Notes under the pieces: generated by a model
Seen by the model: only the letters and a program-made list of their open reading frames with translations
The model's database searches: none
What the model was told of the DNA's origin: nothing
Program-made: the position numbers and the translations under genes
Shown here: positions 10,929 through 19,842 of the stretch, one piece after another
How the letters are laid out: each line of letters begins with the position of its first letter
Numbering within the stretch: the first letter of the stretch is position 1
Source of the DNA: Roseimaritima multifibrata
GTDB lineage: Bacteria > Planctomycetota > Planctomycetia > Pirellulales > Pirellulaceae
Length of the DNA stretch: 64,000 nt
NCBI RefSeq assembly: GCF_007741495.1
Contig: NZ_CP036262.1
Coordinates: 5,890,001-5,954,000 of the forward strand
Direction of reading: 5' to 3'

Positions 10929-11007
10929 CTTAGCGGCAGGGCGCGAGCCCTCCGGCCCGTTCATACTCCCAGCGCGAAGGCCGGACGGCTCGCGCCGTTC
11001 CGCTAAG
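10929..11007. repeat. REP-like palindrome, copy 2
   Basis: Second 79-bp copy, differing from copy 1 at only a few positions and in the same orientation after a 13-base spacer. Like copy 1 it can form a stem by pairing of its TTAGCGG end with its CCGCTAA end. Confidence 0.85.
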
Positions 11008-11010
11008 AAT

Positions 11011-11132
11011 GTGGATGGCGTTGCGTGCAAGCTCTCCGGCCCGCTGCCAATCCCGCGCGAGGGCCGGACGGCTCGCGCCGTTCCGCTAAGAAAGTGGATG
11101 GCATTGCGTGCATGCTCTCCGGCCCGCTGCCA
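11011..11132. repeat. Degenerate REP-like copies with 39-bp direct repeats
   Basis: A 39-bp segment starting GTGGATGGC and ending CCCGCTGCCA occurs at 11011-11049 and again at 11094-11132 with two substitutions. Between them (to 11090) is the right half of the palindrome, GGCCGGACGGCTCGCGCCG through CGCTAAG. This looks like decay and partial duplication of the same repeat unit. With copies 1 and 2 it fills the spacer between the DUF1501 and GGDEF genes. Confidence 0.75.
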
Positions 11133-11157
11133 CCCGCGGGGATGTTTGTCACTGCGA

Positions 11158-12777
11158 TCAAGAGTTTGAATTAGCCGGAACATTGCCGGAAGGAAGCGCA
11201 AGCGGAGGAACCGTGGCGGCAGCCTGAAGCGATTCCGATGCCGCGATGTTCGCCGGGCCGACAGCGGCCCATTCCAATCGATCCAAATCGGTAGGCTCAC
11301 TCCAGCACACTCGATCGCGTCCTTCTTCCTTAGCCCGCAAGGTTTGCTGGCTAACACGTTCGATCACATCTTGCGGGCAACTATCTGCTGGAACGCATTC
11401 CACCACCCCAACGCTAATCGTTAAACGGAGGGGATCTCCGGCTGTCGAATCAAAGACGGTTCCGGCCGTGGCCGCCCGCAAACGTTTGCAAACAACCAAT
11501 GCATCCTCCAGGCTTGTTCCTGGCAAAACGACGCAAAACTCTTCGCCACCGTAGCGTCCCACCCAATCGCTCTCGGCACGGATATTCGCCAAGATCACAT
11601 CCCGAAGCGTGGTCAATGCACGGTCGCCCGTTGGCCAACCATACTTTTTATTGAACAGCCCAAAATGGTCCAAATCGAGCAGGGCGATCGAAAGGGGCTG
11701 CCCACTTTCTTGGTGGTGTCTGAACTGTAATTCCAGCCGGCGATCGAGATAGCGACGGTTATAAAATTCGGTTAACCCATCGGATTCCGCTTCAGCGCGA
11801 AGTGCCTGCAGAATCTGGCGACTTCGCTGAGCCACGAAACTGGTGACACGTTCGCCCAGAACACGCGACTTATTTTCCAAACTGACCAGATTGGGATCTT
11901 CGCCGCTAAGCAAGGACTCCGCGGTGATTTGGCTGTATCCCCGCACACGATCACGTCCCTCGGCTTTGGCTGCGAAAAGAGCCTCATCGGCGATTTCGTG
12001 CAACTGATCCAGCCGCTTCACATCCTTCCGTGATGCGACGCCGATACTGACGGTCGTTTTTCCATCGCGACGAACTTCCAGATTCCGGGCCGCCTCACAT
12101 ATCTGTTCAGCAATGTCCATGGCAAGCGGTTCTTCAACATTCAGAAGAAGCCCAAACTCCTGCCCACCTAATCTTGCAATGAGAGGACTTTGAGAACCCA
12201 ACTGCCGGACTGCCTGAGCAAATCTCTGCAGCGTTTCATCGCCGGCGGCCTGCCCGAAACGATCATTGAAACCCTTGAAATGATCCAGATCGATCAATAG
12301 CAACGACAACGGATCTTCCTCCGTAGCCGTCATGCTCCAACGCTGCACAAAGTTAAAGAAGGCCTCTCGCCGCTGGACTCCGGTTAACGGATCGACCATC
12401 ACACGCTGCGCTTGCTGTATTTTTGCCAGCCGTGCAGCCACCAAATTCAATGGCGAACCGGCAAGACAAACATCGTTCTTCGCGAGCAACCCATTAACGA
12501 TCCCATCCAAATCCTCCGGTTGGGCAACGAACAGAACAGGGCAAGCAAATTGATTGCAGTACGCTTCGCACTGACGCGTTTTCTCGAAACTGGCCGTCTC
12601 GACGACCACCATATCGACGTCCAATGCCGGCTCCTCAATATCGAGAGCCTGCAGATTCCAGTCACCAATTTCAGCAGGCAAGCGATCGGGAATTCCCGCA
12701 CCAAGCCAACCTACAGTGGTGTTTAAAAATAAGTGATTCAACGAAGCCCCTCCGATGTTTTTGCGTCTTGCAGACAA
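11158..12777 (-). CDS. Protein with two GGDEF domains (diguanylate cyclase)
   Basis: Up to 539 residues: an N-terminal domain of about 120 residues resembling a degenerate receiver (hydrophobic strands MVVVET and VLFVAQPED), then two GGDEF domains. Domain 1 (about 128-280) has LIDLDHFKGFNDRFGQAAGD but GGQEF (204-208) in place of GG(D/E)EF, so it is probably inactive or regulatory. Domain 2 (about 333-490) has LLDLDHF and an intact GGEEF (410-414), so it should make cyclic di-GMP; the I-site position reads AESD rather than RxxD, suggesting no classical product inhibition. The frame opens with TTG 12777, but TTG 12741 is preceded by GGAGGGG at five-base spacing and is the better start. A low-complexity Ala/Pro tail ends the protein. 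Confidence 0.9.
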   Translation of the reverse strand: MSARRKNIGGASLNHLFLNTTVGWLGAGIPDRLPAEIGDWNLQALDIEEPALDVDMVVVETASFEKTRQCEAYCNQFACPVLFVAQPEDLDGIVNGLLAKNDVCLAGSPLNLVAARLAKIQQAQRVMVDPLTGVQRREAFFNFVQRWSMTATEEDPLSLLLIDLDHFKGFNDRFGQAAGDETLQRFAQAVRQLGSQSPLIARLGGQEFGLLLNVEEPLAMDIAEQICEAARNLEVRRDGKTTVSIGVASRKDVKRLDQLHEIADEALFAAKAEGRDRVRGYSQITAESLLSGEDPNLVSLENKSRVLGERVTSFVAQRSRQILQALRAEAESDGLTEFYNRRYLDRRLELQFRHHQESGQPLSIALLDLDHFGLFNKKYGWPTGDRALTTLRDVILANIRAESDWVGRYGGEEFCVVLPGTSLEDALVVCKRLRAATAGTVFDSTAGDPLRLTISVGVVECVPADSCPQDVIERVSQQTLRAKEEGRDRVCWSEPTDLDRLEWAAVGPANIAASESLQAAATVPPLALPSGNVPANSNS

Positions 12778-12996
12778 TGTGGCTACAGGAAAGCTAGGTC
12801 ACAAAAACCCGGCAGGCAAACGGGACTTTATCAGAAATTTGACAAAGTCAGTGCAGGTACTACGATCATGCTCAAAAGCACAAACGGGGGGGGCACAGAC
12901 AGCCGATGAACGGTCGCGAACCGCGATTTGACGCACCATCGATATGCAGCCAAACTGACACGCCTCCTTTCTCTCTCTTCACGCACGAGAAATCTT

Positions 12997-14454
12997 ATGT
13001 TGCCATGCTCTCCTAGCAATTTCTTAAGTCGAATCCTTCTGGCAACCTTATGGGGATACTGCACCTGCCAAGGCATCTACGCTGCGGAACCCGAATCGCC
13101 AAACATTCTATTTATCTTTGCGGACGACCAGTCTTTTGAAACGATGGCGGCGTACGGGAACGATGAAATCGAAACACCGAACCTGGACCGTCTTGCAGCG
13201 AGGGGCACCCGTTTTTCGCATTGTTACAACATGGGATCCTGGAGCGGTGCGGTTTGTGTTGCCAGTCGAACGATGTTGAACAGCGGCCGGTTCCTTTGGC
13301 AGGCGAACGCCATTTACAACGAATCCGAAGCCGAACGCGAAGCGGGCCGCTGGTGGCCAAGCCATCTTCGCCAAGCCGGTTACCGAACCTACATGACGGG
13401 AAAATGGCACTGCAAAGCGAATGCAACAAAATCGTTTGATGTTGTCGCGGATGTTCGCGGCGGAATGCCCCAACAGACCCCCGCGGGATACAACCGCCCG
13501 CTGGCCGACCAGCCCGATCCGTGGTCACCCTCCGACCCCTCATTTGGTGGATTCTGGAAAGGGGGGACCCACTGGAGTGAAGTGGTCGGCAACCACGCGA
13601 CGGAATTCCTGGCCACGGCAAGCAAACGTTCCGAGCCGTTTTTCATGTATGTCGCCTTCAACGCGCCCCATGATCCACGCCAGTCGCCGCAAGAGTATGT
13701 CGACAAATACCCAGCAGCCGAAATCGCCATCCCTAAGAACTTCCTGCCGATCTACCCTTACTGCGAAGAAATGGGGGCCGGTCGCTCGCTTCGCGACGAA
13801 AAACTGGCACCGTTCCCACGCACTACGCATGCGGTACAAGTCCAGCGGCAAGAATACTACGCGATCATCACGCACATGGATGTCCAAATCGGACGGATCC
13901 TGGATGCCCTTAAAGCGTCAGGGAAAGAAGACAACACGTGGATTATCTTTACAGCCGACCACGGCTTGGCAGTCGGCCAACACGGTTTAATGGGCAAACA
14001 AAATCTTTATGACCACAGCACCCGTGTCCCCTTCATCGTGATCGGCCCCGACGTCCCTGCAAACGAAACGATCGATACTCCGATCTATTTACAAGACGTT
14101 ATGCCCACGACGCTTGAGCTGGCAGGAACACCGCGACCTGCTCACGTTCAATTCAACAGTCTGCTGCCGATCCTACGTGGGGAAGGGGAGGGGGCTTATC
14201 CGGCGATCTATGGCGCCTACCTAAACCGCCAACGCAGTATCCGAACCGAATCGGCCAAACTGATCCTCTACCCGCAGGCGGGGGTTGCGCGCCTGTACGA
14301 TATGAAGGCCGACCCGCTGGAACAAAACGACCTCGCCGGCAACCCCGATTCGCTTCCTTTGATGCGAACATTATTCGCACAGTTGCAAGACCTACAAGCC
14401 GATTATCAGGATCCGCTGAAACTGGAAGAGACGTTTCCACGCTTGGCTCCTTAA
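12997..14454 (+). CDS. Sulfatase (formylglycine-dependent), exported
   Basis: A 485-residue type I sulfatase, one of the enzyme class greatly expanded in marine planctomycetes for desulfating polysaccharides. The frame is open from 12928; ATG 12997 directly precedes a signal peptide ending near GIYAAEPE. The metal-binding FADDQSFETMAAYGN follows. The catalytic motif is CVASR, with Cys87 as the residue to be converted to formylglycine (C-x-A-x-R variant of C-x-P/A-x-R). Further family marks are TGKWHC, FMYVAFNAPHDP, the metal-site Asp/His in FTADHGLAVGQHGLMGKQ, and a C-terminal YDMKADPLEQNDLA. The substrate cannot be read from sequence. A separate formylglycine-generating enzyme gene is not in this window. 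Confidence 0.93.
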   Translation: MLPCSPSNFLSRILLATLWGYCTCQGIYAAEPESPNILFIFADDQSFETMAAYGNDEIETPNLDRLAARGTRFSHCYNMGSWSGAVCVASRTMLNSGRFLWQANAIYNESEAEREAGRWWPSHLRQAGYRTYMTGKWHCKANATKSFDVVADVRGGMPQQTPAGYNRPLADQPDPWSPSDPSFGGFWKGGTHWSEVVGNHATEFLATASKRSEPFFMYVAFNAPHDPRQSPQEYVDKYPAAEIAIPKNFLPIYPYCEEMGAGRSLRDEKLAPFPRTTHAVQVQRQEYYAIITHMDVQIGRILDALKASGKEDNTWIIFTADHGLAVGQHGLMGKQNLYDHSTRVPFIVIGPDVPANETIDTPIYLQDVMPTTLELAGTPRPAHVQFNSLLPILRGEGEGAYPAIYGAYLNRQRSIRTESAKLILYPQAGVARLYDMKADPLEQNDLAGNPDSLPLMRTLFAQLQDLQADYQDPLKLEETFPRLAP

Positions 14455-14591
14455 GAACGGTCCCCCCCTGCTATAAACTGCCGGAATTTCATAAGATTAG
14501 CGATTCGAATGCTTGGCGAGACGTCCCGTCCTGGGTCGAATCCCCCCTGCATTTTCTTTCCCCTTGCTTGCTTACTGGAAAACCTACCGTC

Positions 14592-16238
14592 ATGGCATCG
14601 ATGGAAAAAATTGTCTCGCTGTGTAAACGCCGCGGATTCATGTTTCAATCGAGTGAGATCTACGGCGGATTCGGCGGATTTTGGGACTACGGCCCATTGG
14701 GCGTGGAACTGAAACGCAACGTGAAAGAAGCGTGGTGGCAGGACATGATATCCAGCCACAACGAACTGCTGCTTCCCGAAGGCGCGCCGGCAACCTACGA
14801 AATGGTTGGGCTGGACAGCACAATCATCATGCATCCACAGGTCTGGAAGTGCAGCGGTCACTACGACCTTTTCCATGACTACATGGTCGATTGCCGCCAA
14901 AGCAAAAAACGTTACCGCTTCGACCAGGTTCGCGGTCGCTGGGTAGAGTGCAAAGACCAAAAGATCTTCGTCACCACTCTGGCAGACATTGAAGAAGAGG
15001 ACGCCGAAGTTCAACGGCGCGCCCTAAAGTTCTTCAAGTTGCGTGGAAAAGACGCAGATCGCCTGAGCTACGACGGCGATTTCATGACGCTGGATGCTCT
15101 GGACAATATGGATCAAGTCCTCGGCCCCGACGCAAACGAATTGGGAACGCTGACGGAACCTCGCGAATTCAACCTAATGTTCAAGACGACCGTCGGTGCC
15201 CTCAGCAGCGAAGAGGATGGCGCCGCCTACCTGCGACCAGAGACGGCCCAAGGAATTTTTGTAAACTTCAAAAACGTTCTGGATAGCACTCGGGTTCGCT
15301 TGCCATTTGGAATTGCACAGGTTGGCAAGAGCTTCCGTAACGAAATCACTCCGCGAAACTTCACGTTCCGATCGCGTGAGTTCGAGCAGATGGAAATCGA
15401 ATTTTTCTGCCCTCCCGATCAATCACAACAGTGGTACCGCTACTGGCGAGACCGACGAGTCGCTTGGTACAAGGAACTGGGACTGTCGGGAGATTCGATC
15501 CGCATGCGTGAACACCACGCGGAAGAACTTGCCCACTACAGCACCGGCACCGCGGACATCGAATACGCATTCCCGTTCCTTGCCGAAGGCGAATTCGGAG
15601 AACTGGAAGGGGTTTCCCATCGAGGCGATTTTGACCTTCGCAGCCACATGGAAGGCAAACTGGATCCCAACACCAATCCCCTCACCGTTGAACTGAACGA
15701 GGACGGGAAACCCCGCCACCGTGGCAGTGGACGCGACCTGAGCTACCGCGACGAAGCGACCAACGAAAAGTACATCCCCCACGTGGTCGAACCGTCCGCT
15801 GGTGCTGACCGGGCGACATTGGCATTCCTTTGCGAGGCCTATCGTGAAGACGAAGCTCCGGACGAAAAAGGGAAAATGCAGACCCGCACCCTGCTGAAGT
15901 TCCACCCCCGCTTGGCACCGCTTAAAGCAGCCGTCTTCCCACTGGTTAAGAAAGACGGAATGCCCGAAGTGGCCAAAGAAATTTACGGGGAACTGAAAGA
16001 GAACCTTGCCGTCTTCTATGACGAAAAAGGGGCCGTGGGACGACGTTACCGACGTCAGGACGAAGTCGGCACCCCCTACTGTATCACCGTGGACGGACAA
16101 ACCATGCAGGATAAAACCGTAACGATCCGTGATCGCGACTCCCTGGAACAATGGCGAGTCCCGATGAAAGAAGTATCGACGGAGATTCAGCAGCGAATTC
16201 GCGAGGGCTCTGGTTTCACCCCCGACGATCAACGATAA
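14592..16238 (+). CDS. glyQS: Glycine--tRNA ligase (single-chain type)
   Basis: Charges tRNA-Gly with glycine in the cytoplasm. This is the homodimeric, eukaryote-like form rather than the alpha2beta2 form. Seen in order: an N-terminal MFQSSEIYGGFGGFWDYGP segment that shapes the glycine pocket, the RPETAQGIFVNF region, class II motif 2 FRNEITPRNFTFRSREFEQME, motif 3 EPSAGADRATLAF, and a C-terminal anticodon-binding domain from about residue 440. The frame opens at 14568, but ATG 14592 gives the usual MASMEKIVSLCKRRGF beginning. At about 548 residues the length is normal for planctomycetes. The DNA between the sulfatase and this gene has no obvious tRNA-like T-box structure. Confidence 0.95.
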   Translation: MASMEKIVSLCKRRGFMFQSSEIYGGFGGFWDYGPLGVELKRNVKEAWWQDMISSHNELLLPEGAPATYEMVGLDSTIIMHPQVWKCSGHYDLFHDYMVDCRQSKKRYRFDQVRGRWVECKDQKIFVTTLADIEEEDAEVQRRALKFFKLRGKDADRLSYDGDFMTLDALDNMDQVLGPDANELGTLTEPREFNLMFKTTVGALSSEEDGAAYLRPETAQGIFVNFKNVLDSTRVRLPFGIAQVGKSFRNEITPRNFTFRSREFEQMEIEFFCPPDQSQQWYRYWRDRRVAWYKELGLSGDSIRMREHHAEELAHYSTGTADIEYAFPFLAEGEFGELEGVSHRGDFDLRSHMEGKLDPNTNPLTVELNEDGKPRHRGSGRDLSYRDEATNEKYIPHVVEPSAGADRATLAFLCEAYREDEAPDEKGKMQTRTLLKFHPRLAPLKAAVFPLVKKDGMPEVAKEIYGELKENLAVFYDEKGAVGRRYRRQDEVGTPYCITVDGQTMQDKTVTIRDRDSLEQWRVPMKEVSTEIQQRIREGSGFTPDDQR

Positions 16239-16322
16239 TTAGGGTCCCTTCCTTTTTTCCACGCGGACGCGTTCCTCCCGGAACAGCCTTCTCGCCCTAC
16301 CTCACGCAATTGGACCAACCGA

Positions 16323-17315
16323 ATGCGACGCATCCTGCAATTTGCCGCCACCCTGATGTTCTTCTTGGTTGCCTGCTCAGGTGAAATCGCATTTGCGGAT
16401 GGCCCTTTGGATGAAGACGGCAACCTCGTCCTCTTTTCTCGTGACATCGCTCCGATCTTTCGCGGCCACTGCCTTGAGTGCCACGGCCCCGAAGATGCGA
16501 AAGCAGACTTTCGCATTGATGATCGCGAACTAACCCTGGAATACATCGAACCGGAAGACCACGCCGCAAGCCCTTTGTACGCGGACTACATCGCTTCTCA
16601 ATACGAAGACACCCTGATGCCTCCAACGGCTCACGGGAACCCGCTCCTTCCTGCTGAAATCGCCCTGATTCGCACCTGGATCTCAGAAGGTGCCAATTGG
16701 CCTGAGGGGGAAAGTATCGAAGCGATTGGAGTGACCCCAGAAGAAGTGATCGAAACGCTTGCCGAACCGAAAAGTTTGCCTCTCCGGTTGTGGGTGTTCC
16801 AAGGATTCTTCCATCCAGCAACCGTTCACTTTCCGATCGCCTTATTTTTGGTCGGGGGACTGTTTGTTGTCCTTGGCCTGAAATGGCCAAGTGTTGGTAC
16901 ACAGGTCCCGCTTGTTTGCCTACTAATCGGCACCCCAACGGCGATCGCATCCAGCACGATGGGCTGGGCCTTTGCCAAGCAACTCGGATACGGTTCCCTG
17001 TTTGACGCCAGCAAAGAAATCTTCTGGCATCGCTGGTCGGGAATCATTGTGGCGGTCCTTTCCGTCGTGTTAACCATTATTGCGATTCGTGCAATCCGAT
17101 GCGGAAGTGCCGGACTGAACAAAACGTGGAAGATCGGACTGGTCATCCTGGCCGGAATGGTGGGACTGGTTGGCCACCAAGGGGGCGAACTGCACTACGG
17201 TGAAGACTTCTACCCAAAAGCGTTCGAACAACTTTTGGGATCCCCAGATCAAGCCCCAATAGACGAACCCGTGGTCGATGAACATAGCGTCGATTCGGTT
17301 GACACCAGCGAGTAG
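16323..17315 (+). CDS. Planctomycete cytochrome c domain fused to DUF2231-type membrane domain
   Basis: A 330-residue fusion. The N-terminal signal contains LVAC (Cys18), a plausible lipobox. Residues about 35-130 form the planctomycete-type cytochrome c domain: heme-binding CLECH at 50-54, the family segment ECHGPEDAKADFRI, and a distal Met in TLMPP. From about 160 on there are four hydrophobic spans starting FHPATVHFPIALFLVGGLF, typical of DUF2231 membrane proteins, with a conserved late histidine in GHQGGELHYG. It probably moves electrons at or across the inner membrane, but partner and reaction are unknown. The tail is acidic. It follows glyQS by 84 bp; co-transcription is possible but unproven. 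Confidence 0.85.
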   Translation: MRRILQFAATLMFFLVACSGEIAFADGPLDEDGNLVLFSRDIAPIFRGHCLECHGPEDAKADFRIDDRELTLEYIEPEDHAASPLYADYIASQYEDTLMPPTAHGNPLLPAEIALIRTWISEGANWPEGESIEAIGVTPEEVIETLAEPKSLPLRLWVFQGFFHPATVHFPIALFLVGGLFVVLGLKWPSVGTQVPLVCLLIGTPTAIASSTMGWAFAKQLGYGSLFDASKEIFWHRWSGIIVAVLSVVLTIIAIRAIRCGSAGLNKTWKIGLVILAGMVGLVGHQGGELHYGEDFYPKAFEQLLGSPDQAPIDEPVVDEHSVDSVDTSE

Positions 17316-17508
17316 ATCCAAGCGACGGTATCCAAACCGTGTCGCATGCCGGCCGGTTTCTTGAACGCCCCCTCTCTCTCTTAGTCTCTTTGACACAACA
17401 AAAGACAGAGAACGATCGAGTTAGACTTTCTCTCGCTTCGGGGGGGAATATCGGGGCGAACCGAGCCGAATCATCGAACCGGTACGAACGGCCGTTGGCA
17501 ATCGTTAC

Positions 17509-17529
17509 AACCAGCACGTCGTGCTGGTT
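17509..17529. promoter_or_regulatory. Perfect 21-bp palindrome, possible operator
   Basis: Arms AACCAGCACG and CGTGCTGGTT around a single central T, inside the 440-bp spacer before the histidine kinase gene. There is no T-tract, so it is not a normal terminator; a dimeric repressor site or an RNA hairpin would both fit. The rest of the spacer (17316-17755) shows no supportable gene. Confidence 0.4.
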
Positions 17530-17755
17530 CTCTTCGAAACAGGCGAAAAACGCCCTCCGGCAAGAGCCCTTCCTATACCGCCGATCAACGAAATGGAACG
17601 TTTCGCGTTTCTTCTGATCATGTGGTTTGCCGCAACGGACTTGATCTTCAACTCCAGACGGTCGTTCCAACCTAGTCTTGCGTATCGGGCAACCCATCAC
17701 GTGCACACACCGTGCAGGATGTCAGCCCAGATTTCCAGCAAGCGGGGCTGAATTG

Positions 17756-19363
17756 GTGAGCGATAAAGACGCGATTAACATTCTTCTGATCGATGACGAC
17801 ATCGATGATGTCCGAGTCTTGCAGCGATTGCTTTTGAGAATGCCTCAGCAGTACAACGTCGATCATGGATCAACGCTTGGCGAAGGCTTGCAGCTTACAA
17901 GCACCTCTCAATACCAAGTCATTTTCACCGACTTAGGTCTTCCCGACGCAACCGGTTTAGAGGCGATCACAGCCTTGAATCAGGCTTGCCCTGATGCTGC
18001 GGTCATCGCGCACACGGGACTGAATGAAGAACCGCTCCGGATTGAAGCGCTATCTCAGGGGGCAGTCGACTTCCTCTCCAAACAAGACCTTTCGGCGATC
18101 TCTCTGAAACGCTGCATTAGCGAAAACCTGCACCGCAGCCAGCTTCAAGAAAACATTCGCTGCCTGTATCGCGCGATGCGCGAGAAAAAAGAGATGGTGG
18201 AAGCCCAAGCGGCCAAACTAACGGAACAAGCAAGAGAGCTAGAGGAAAAGAATCAGAATCTTAAAAAGCTATGTGACTCGGCTCAAAAGTTCATCAATAA
18301 CGTTTCCCACGAATTTCGCACGCCACTTTGCGTGGTCAAACAATATTCCAGCTTGATCGCCGATGCTGTCGTCGGTCCGGTTAACGATGAACAGACCCGA
18401 ATGCTGCGAGTCATCGAAGATCGCGTCGACGACCTGAACAATATGGTCGACGACATGCTGGACATCAATCGACATGAAGCCGGCCTGTTGGCAGCCGCCA
18501 GAAAACAGTGCCACGCAACCGAGATTATCGAAAGAGTCCTACCGGTCCTGCAACAGCGAGCCTCCCTCCGCGACATCCGATTGGATACCGAATTTGATCC
18601 CTCTTTGCCGGCAATCTTCTGCGACCCTGAAAAGGTGACACGAACGCTGATCAATCTTGCGGTGAATGCGATCAAATTCTCGCCACCAAACAGCACCGTT
18701 CGGATTCAGGTCACCAGTGAACCAACGAAAAACCAAATCCGAATCAGTATCCAGGATCAAGGTGAAGGGATACCTGCCGATCAGCAAAAGCAAATATTCA
18801 AACGCTTCCGGCGACTGAACGAGCCTCGGGAATCATCCACGATTGGCTTTGGCCTGGGACTGAATATCGCGGAAGAATTAGTGGAATTGAATCTGGGGTC
18901 GATGGCGCTTCAGAGCACCGTTGGTGAAGGGAGCACATTCTCCTTTACCGTTCCTTTTCAAGACGCTGCCGAAATCCTCAAACGTCATATCCAACATTCC
19001 ACCGCGGCATCGGGCCCGACCTACTTCCCGATTTCCGTGGTACGCATTAGCAACCCCAACGCAACATTCGACGGAGAGCAACACGAATCGGAAGAGATTC
19101 AAGCATTTCTCAATAACTTGCTCTTTTCGCGGGACCTCTTACTTCCTTTTCCACCAAACGAATGGCTGGTCTTTCTGGCGACCAATAGCCAAGGGGTTGA
19201 GGGATTCGCAAAACGCCTGAACAAGCAAACCGAAACGGCCAATCGCAATCGACCGATTGGAAAACTACCCGCTCTGCAGTTGGAGCCAATTGGAACCTTT
19301 GATGCCGTCAGCCAAGCCAAACGGCTTTATGACCTAATTCCCGTCGAGGCCCATGTGCAATGA
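17756..19363 (+). CDS. Receiver-histidine kinase hybrid
   Basis: Sensor-type kinase without membrane segments, 535 residues from GTG 17756 (the frame is open from 17678, but GTG gives MSDKDAINILLIDDD, a natural receiver start). Order: receiver domain 8-125 with acidic pair IDDD, phospho-acceptor Asp59 (FTDLGLPD), Thr (AHTG) and Lys (SKQD); a coiled coil about 145-175; a dimerisation/phospho-acceptor helix with His185 (VSHEFRTPL); an ATPase domain with N box LINLAVNAIKF, G1 DQGEGIP and G2 GFGLGLNIA. A further C-terminal domain of about 120 residues has the feel of a degenerate cyclase-type fold (EWLVFLATNSQGVEGFAKRL), not identified with certainty. Its stop overlaps the next gene (ATGA), so it heads a phosphorelay operon. 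Confidence 0.9.
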   Translation: MSDKDAINILLIDDDIDDVRVLQRLLLRMPQQYNVDHGSTLGEGLQLTSTSQYQVIFTDLGLPDATGLEAITALNQACPDAAVIAHTGLNEEPLRIEALSQGAVDFLSKQDLSAISLKRCISENLHRSQLQENIRCLYRAMREKKEMVEAQAAKLTEQARELEEKNQNLKKLCDSAQKFINNVSHEFRTPLCVVKQYSSLIADAVVGPVNDEQTRMLRVIEDRVDDLNNMVDDMLDINRHEAGLLAAARKQCHATEIIERVLPVLQQRASLRDIRLDTEFDPSLPAIFCDPEKVTRTLINLAVNAIKFSPPNSTVRIQVTSEPTKNQIRISIQDQGEGIPADQQKQIFKRFRRLNEPRESSTIGFGLGLNIAEELVELNLGSMALQSTVGEGSTFSFTVPFQDAAEILKRHIQHSTAASGPTYFPISVVRISNPNATFDGEQHESEEIQAFLNNLLFSRDLLLPFPPNEWLVFLATNSQGVEGFAKRLNKQTETANRNRPIGKLPALQLEPIGTFDAVSQAKRLYDLIPVEAHVQ

Positions 19364-19839
19364 ATGACATCCATAGACCTGCAATTACTGCTCTCCATAA
19401 AAAAGAGGAGGACGTTTGCATTGCAGCAAAACCGACGCTGCCCAGCAAATCGACGGCTCGCCCTGTTGGCGAAACGAGCATTTTGATTGTGGAGGATGAT
19501 GAAGCGATACGTATCGGAACTCAAATGCGAATCGCGCAAAAAGGATACCAAACGATCACAGCAATCGATGGCTGGGAGGGGTGGGAAATGGCAACCGAAC
19601 GATTGCCCGACCTGATTTTGATGGACATTCGAATGCCACGAATGGACGGCCTAACCGCACTGGCCAAACTGAAACAAAACCAACGGACGATGGCGATACC
19701 TGTCGTCATTGTTTCGGCCAGTCCAGGTGACCAAAACAATGCACTGGAATCAGGTGCAGAGTACTTCCTGCGAAAACCTTACGCGCATGAACATTTGTTT
19801 GAAATCCTCTCAACGGCTCTAACACAACAGGAAAACTAA
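19360..19839 (+). CDS. Stand-alone response regulator receiver 1
   Basis: 159 residues: an N-terminal extension of about 38 residues, then a single receiver domain with ILIVEDDE, phospho-acceptor Asp89 in ILMDIRMPRMDG, switch Ser in IVSASP and Lys in LRKPY. There is no output domain. It overlaps the kinase gene by four bases (ATGA), so the two are translationally coupled. It probably acts as a phosphate acceptor or shuttle, or works through protein-protein contact. Confidence 0.92.
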   Translation: MNDIHRPAITALHKKEEDVCIAAKPTLPSKSTARPVGETSILIVEDDEAIRIGTQMRIAQKGYQTITAIDGWEGWEMATERLPDLILMDIRMPRMDGLTALAKLKQNQRTMAIPVVIVSASPGDQNNALESGAEYFLRKPYAHEHLFEILSTALTQQEN

Positions 19840-19842
19840 AGC

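Noticed and set aside
10911-11357. 148-codon open frame on the minus strand over the REP-like palindromes
   Set aside because: It is translated from the repeats and the end of the GGDEF gene in another frame, with duplicated meaningless peptides.
14521-14560. T-arm-like sequence GGGTCGAATCC before glyQS, considered as a tRNA or glycine-responsive leader
   Set aside because: No acceptor, D or anticodon stems could be paired around it.
15423-16232. 269-codon minus-strand frame inside glyQS
   Set aside because: The plus-strand glycyl-tRNA synthetase has full motifs; the opposite frame has none.
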